Shown: positions 34,583-38,887 of the stretch, in pieces
How the letters are laid out: every line of letters starts with the position of its first letter
Numbering within the stretch: position 1 is the stretch's first letter
NCBI GenBank assembly: GCA_018970945.1
Contig: JAGWVJ010000016.1
Span: 1 to 38,887, forward strand
Reading direction: 5' to 3'
DNA from: Cyanobacteria bacterium REEB417
GTDB taxonomy: Bacteria > Cyanobacteriota > Cyanobacteriia > PCC-6307 > Cyanobiaceae
DNA length: 38,887 nucleotides
Program-made: the position numbers and the translations under genes
The notes under the pieces: model-generated
Told to the model about the DNA's origin: nothing
Databases searched by the model: none
Seen by the model: the letters and a program-made list of their open reading frames with translations, nothing else

Positions 34583-34606
34583 GCCCGGTTCACGCCGGGC
34601 TTTTTT
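34583..34606 (+). terminator. Intrinsic terminator of apcABC
   Basis: GCCCGG (34583-34588), a 6-base loop, CCGGGC (34595-34600), then six T residues (34601-34606). It lies 68 bases after the apcC stop and ends the operon before ftsW. Confidence 0.93.
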
Positions 34607-34644
34607 GCGCCCCACCCTCGACATGCACCCGTCCATGGCTCTCA

Positions 34645-35901
34645 ATGGGGACTTCCATGCCCACTGATCCGCTTCCCGTGGTCGGCAACAGCGCAGCAGC
34701 CTCCTCCTCTCGCCGCAGTCGCCCAGGGGGCGCGCCAGGTGCCTCCAGCCAAGGGAATGCTCTGGCGTTGCCGCTGCCTTGGCATCTCTGGCCCGCTGAG
34801 GCCAGGCTGTTGATCGTGATGGTGGCGCTCTGGAGCCTGGTGGGCCTGTTGGTGCTGACCTCGGCGAGCTGGTGGGTGGCTGAGCGTGAGATGGGCGATG
34901 CGGCCTACTACCTCAAGCGTCAGGTGGTCTGGATGGTGGCCAGCTGGGCCCTGCTCTGGCTGGGTCTACGCACCAGCCTGCGGCGCTGGCTGCAGTTGGC
35001 ACCCTCGCTGCTGCTGCTGGGAGGACTGCTGGTGGCGGCGACCCTGGTCGTCGGCAGCACCGTCAACGGCGCCAGCCGCTGGTTGGTACTGGGGCCCATC
35101 CAGCTGCAACCATCGGAACTGATCAAACCCTTCGTGGTGTTGCAGGGCGCTGCCCTGTTTGGGCAGTGGCGCCGCAGCGGACCCGATCAGAAACTGCTCT
35201 GGCTGGGTGTGTTCGGGGCCCTGATTCTGCTGATCCTGAAGCAGCCGAACCTGAGCACCGCAGCCCTGACGGGCATGCTGCTGTGGCTGATGGCTCTGGC
35301 CAGCGGCATTTCCCTACCTCTGTTGCTGGGGACAGCAGGTGCCGGCGTGCTGGTGGGAGTTGCCAGCATCCTCAGCAACGACTATCAGCGGGTGCGGGTG
35401 ACCTCGTTTCTCAACCCCTGGGTTGATGCCCAGGGCGACGGCTACCAACTGGTGCAGAGCCTGATGGCGATCGGTTCGGGCGGTGTGCTGGGCGAAGGGT
35501 TCGGGCTTTCAACCCAGAAGCTCCAGTACCTGCCGATTCAGTCGACCGACTTCATCTTCGCGGTGTTTGCCGAAGAGTTCGGCTACATCGGTTCGCTCGC
35601 ATTGCTCCTGTTCCTGCTGTTGTTCGGCTTCGTGGGCCTGCGCGTCGCCCTCGCCTGCCGCAGCAACCACCAGCGGCTGGTGGCCATCGGCTGCACGACC
35701 CTGCTGGTGGGCCAGTCGATTCTCAACATCGCCGTGGCCAGCGGCGCCATGCCCACCACCGGCCTGCCGTTGCCCCTGATCAGCTACGGGGGCAACTCTC
35801 TGATGGCCAGCCTGCTGGTGGCAGGACTGCTGATTCGCTGCAGCCTCGAATCCAGCGGCCTGATCGGTGGCCGACGCCGTCACCCCAGGCCCGCCACCTA
35901 G
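34645..35901 (+). CDS. ftsW: FtsW-family peptidoglycan glycosyltransferase
   Basis: SEDS-family polymerase of septal peptidoglycan in the divisome. It has 418 residues with about ten membrane helices. Signatures are NGASRWLVLGPIQLQPSELIKP, QSLMAIGSGGVLGEGFG, YLPIQSTDFIFAVFAEEFG and TTGLPLPLISYGGNS, which favour FtsW/RodA. FtsW is preferred over RodA by its hydrophilic N-terminal extension, but this is not certain. A start at ATG 34657 is possible. Confidence 0.9.
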   Translation: MGTSMPTDPLPVVGNSAAASSSRRSRPGGAPGASSQGNALALPLPWHLWPAEARLLIVMVALWSLVGLLVLTSASWWVAEREMGDAAYYLKRQVVWMVASWALLWLGLRTSLRRWLQLAPSLLLLGGLLVAATLVVGSTVNGASRWLVLGPIQLQPSELIKPFVVLQGAALFGQWRRSGPDQKLLWLGVFGALILLILKQPNLSTAALTGMLLWLMALASGISLPLLLGTAGAGVLVGVASILSNDYQRVRVTSFLNPWVDAQGDGYQLVQSLMAIGSGGVLGEGFGLSTQKLQYLPIQSTDFIFAVFAEEFGYIGSLALLLFLLLFGFVGLRVALACRSNHQRLVAIGCTTLLVGQSILNIAVASGAMPTTGLPLPLISYGGNSLMASLLVAGLLIRCSLESSGLIGGRRRHPRPAT

Positions 35902-35943
35902 AGCGATAGGCTGCGCCCACCACCTGCAGAGTCATACCGGGCA

Positions 35944-36663
35944 ATGGGGAACCTCGGGCCCCAACTGGCTGAATGGGCCCGCTCGGGTGAGCATCTGTTG
36001 CAGGCATCGCTCGCTGCTCCAGGCCCCCTGACCCTGGGCCTGGTCTTCGTGGCCGGGCTGCTGACCAGCCTGGGGCCTTGCTCGCTGTCGCTGTTGCCGG
36101 TGACCCTGGCCTATCTGGCCGGTTTTGATGGCGCCCGGAGGCCCTGGGCCCGCAGCCTCAGCTTTGCAGCAGGCATCTTGCTAGCCCTGGTCATGCTCGG
36201 CCTGGCCAGTGCACTGCTCGGTCGCATCTATGGCCAGGTGCCCGATCTGGTGCCGCTGTTGGTGGCCGTGCTCAGCATGGTCATGGGCCTGTCGCTGCTG
36301 GGTGTGATCAGGCTTCAGTTGCCCGCCGGCCCAGACCCGGAGCGCTGGCGCCGCCTGGTGCCCGCACCCTTGGCACCCCTGGCCGCAGGGGTGGCCTTCG
36401 GCCTGGCAGCGACACCCTGCACCACCCCGGTGCTGGCCGTGCTGCTGGGCTGGATGGCCGAAGCCGGCCATCCGCTAATCGGCGCCGTGCTGTTGAGTGC
36501 CTTCGGGGTCGGGCAGCTGGTCCCCCTGCTGCTGGCCGGCACGGCTGCTGCCAGTCTTCCCAGGCTGCTGAGCTTCAGGGCTGCTGGCCAATGGGTCCCC
36601 CCCATCAGCGGCGTGCTGCTGCTGGCCAGCGGTGGTCTCAGCCTGGCCTCCCGATGGCCATGA
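35944..36663 (+). CDS. ccdA: Thiol-transfer membrane protein CcdA
   Basis: Carries reducing power across the membrane for system II cytochrome c maturation. It has 239 residues and about six membrane helices. Redox cysteines are Cys46 ([15 protein letters not shown]) and Cys159 ([13 protein letters not shown]), each next to conserved prolines. The stop overlaps the ccs1 start (ATGA), so this pair works together on apocytochrome thiol reduction and haem attachment. Confidence 0.93.
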   Translation: MGNLGPQLAEWARSGEHLLQASLAAPGPLTLGLVFVAGLLTSLGPCSLSLLPVTLAYLAGFDGARRPWARSLSFAAGILLALVMLGLASALLGRIYGQVPDLVPLLVAVLSMVMGLSLLGVIRLQLPAGPDPERWRRLVPAPLAPLAAGVAFGLAATPCTTPVLAVLLGWMAEAGHPLIGAVLLSAFGVGQLVPLLLAGTAAASLPRLLSFRAAGQWVPPISGVLLLASGGLSLASRWP

Positions 36664-37970
36664 CCATGGTGCTGCGCCTGGTGGCCCTGCTGGCCGATCT
36701 GCGACTGGCCATCGGCCTGTTGCTGCTCATTGCCATCGCCAGTGGCGTGGGCACGGCCATTCCGCAACAGGAAGCGGCCCGTTTCTATCTGGAGCGCTAC
36801 GACGCCAGCCCCTGGCTGGGTCTGTTCAACGGCAACCGGCTGCTGCAGCTGCAGCTCGACCACGTTTATTCGAGCAGCTGGTTTCTAGCCCTGCTCGCCT
36901 GGCTGGCCCTGGCCCTGCTGCTGTGCAGTTGGCGCCGGCAATGGCCTGCGCTGCAGGCGGCCCTGCGCTGGGTCGACTACAGCCAACCCCGGCAGCTCAG
37001 CAAGTTGGCGGTGGCCGAGACCCTCAGCCGCACCGCACCGCAGCACAGCCTTGATGCCCTGGAGACACTGCTGCGCCAAGGGGGATGGCAGCTGCAACGC
37101 CAGCCCCAGCGGTTGGCCGCCCGCCGCGGCCTGATCGGGCGCGTTGGCCCCCTGCTGGTGCACGCCGGTCTGGTGTTGCTGATGCTGGGTGCGGCCTGGG
37201 GCAGCCTCGGCGGCCAGCGCGTCGAGCAGTTTCTGGCCCCGGGCCGCAGCCTCGAGCTGCTCGACCGCCAGGGTCACAACCAGCTGACCCTGGCCCTCGA
37301 CGGTTTTTCGGTGCAGCGTGACCCGGCCGGACGGCCCGAGCAGTTCAGCTCCCAGCTGCGGCTGCTGACCGGCGACACCGGCGACGGCTCTGGCCCAGGC
37401 GAGGCCCTGCTGCGCGCCGGCGAGATCAGCGTCAATCACCCGCTGCGCTTTCGCGGCATGACCCTGTACCAGGCCGACTGGGCCCTGGCGGCGATCACCA
37501 TCCAGATCGGTCGCAGCCCGTTGCTGCAGCTGCCCCTGCAGAGCTTCCCCCAATTGGGGGAGCAGATCTGGGGACTGGTGCTGCCGACCCGGCCCGATGG
37601 CACAGAACCGGTTCTGCTCACCCTCAGCAATGAAGCCGGTCCGGTCGAGGTGTTCGGGGCTGACGGCCGCTCCCTCGGTCAGATCAGCGTGGGCGGTGAC
37701 CCACTCGAGGTGGGTGGTCTGCCGCTCAGGGTGAGCGCGGTGTTGCCCGCCAGCGGCATCCTGCTCAAGCGCGATCCCGGCGTCCCCCTGGTCTATGCCG
37801 GATTTGCCCTGGCCCTGCTGGGCGGGGGATTCAGCCTGGTGGCCACACGCCAGTTATGGGCCATCGCCGAAGGCACGGGGGAGCAGGGACGGCTGCACGT
37901 CGCCGGTCTGTGCAACCGCAATCTCACCGCCTTCGCCGCCGAACTGCCCGAACTGCTGACCCGGCTGTGA
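36660..37970 (+). CDS. ccs1: Cytochrome c biogenesis protein Ccs1/CcsB (ResB-like)
   Basis: System II haem-ligation partner of CcsA, needed for cytochromes f and c6 on the lumenal side. It has 436 residues, with N-terminal membrane helices ([21 protein letters not shown], then around 75-92), a third at about 160-180, a large soluble domain with [16 protein letters not shown], and a C-terminal helix ([17 protein letters not shown]). ATG 36660 overlaps the ccdA stop; ATG 36654 is an equal alternative. ccsA is not in the window. Confidence 0.93.
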   Translation: MTMVLRLVALLADLRLAIGLLLLIAIASGVGTAIPQQEAARFYLERYDASPWLGLFNGNRLLQLQLDHVYSSSWFLALLAWLALALLLCSWRRQWPALQAALRWVDYSQPRQLSKLAVAETLSRTAPQHSLDALETLLRQGGWQLQRQPQRLAARRGLIGRVGPLLVHAGLVLLMLGAAWGSLGGQRVEQFLAPGRSLELLDRQGHNQLTLALDGFSVQRDPAGRPEQFSSQLRLLTGDTGDGSGPGEALLRAGEISVNHPLRFRGMTLYQADWALAAITIQIGRSPLLQLPLQSFPQLGEQIWGLVLPTRPDGTEPVLLTLSNEAGPVEVFGADGRSLGQISVGGDPLEVGGLPLRVSAVLPASGILLKRDPGVPLVYAGFALALLGGGFSLVATRQLWAIAEGTGEQGRLHVAGLCNRNLTAFAAELPELLTRL

Positions 37971-37978
37971 GTCAGCCG

Positions 37979-38881
<903 letters not shown>

Positions 38882-38887
38882 TCCAGC

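Overview
This window is a GC-rich piece of a cyanobacterial chromosome. The evidence is an allophycocyanin cluster (apcE, apcA, apcB, apcC), an F-type ATP synthase split into two loci with separate b and b' subunits, a plastid-type ribosomal protein PSRP-3/Ycf65, a ferredoxin-thioredoxin reductase variable chain, system II cytochrome c maturation genes (ccdA, ccs1) and a cyanobacterial PII protein. The high GC, compact gene packing and lack of enrichment for the HIP1 octamer (three copies noticed) fit a Synechococcus/Cyanobium-type picocyanobacterium. The genus is inference. I saw no tRNA, rRNA, CRISPR array or insertion sequence.

Layout. 1-8006: the end of an unidentified gene, ftrV, pyrR on the minus strand, then gpmI-secG-msrB packed on the plus strand. 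After these comes a 1320-residue predicted beta-propeller exoprotein with a DUF4114-like C-terminus, the most accessory-looking gene here. 8016-12340: groL and groS on the minus strand behind a perfect CIRCE operator, and divergent atpD-atpC ending in a clear terminator. 12443-20206: PSRP-3 (minus), a HAD hydrolase, pepP (minus), a DUF697-like GTPase overlapping nadD, nadE, and alanine dehydrogenase.

20015-29691 is one long minus-strand cluster. It runs from a methyltransferase through atp1-atpB-atpE-b'-b-delta-alpha-gamma to a 2OG-Fe(II) oxygenase, a 2Fe-2S ferredoxin, a 52-residue unnamed protein and a DUF3326 protein. The last three genes are joined by 4-base start/stop overlaps. 29829-34606: apcE, a terminator-like hairpin, a long leader, then apcABC and a strong terminator. 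34645-38881: ftsW, ccdA-ccs1, queF (minus) and glnB. An exact GTA-N8-TAC NtcA-type site lies between queF and glnB.

How the genes work together: the window is mainly photosynthetic energy and housekeeping machinery (light-harvesting core, ATP synthase, cytochrome maturation, redox regulation), with NAD synthesis and nitrogen sensing. The points most worth checking are: a PII protein with Phe at position 51 instead of Tyr; the orphan-like propeller exoprotein; the ferredoxin/small-protein/DUF3326 module trailing the atp operon and running antisense into ald; the hairpins at the apcE-apcA and ccs1-queF junctions; and the atpE leader, which carries an anti-Shine-Dalgarno-like sequence.
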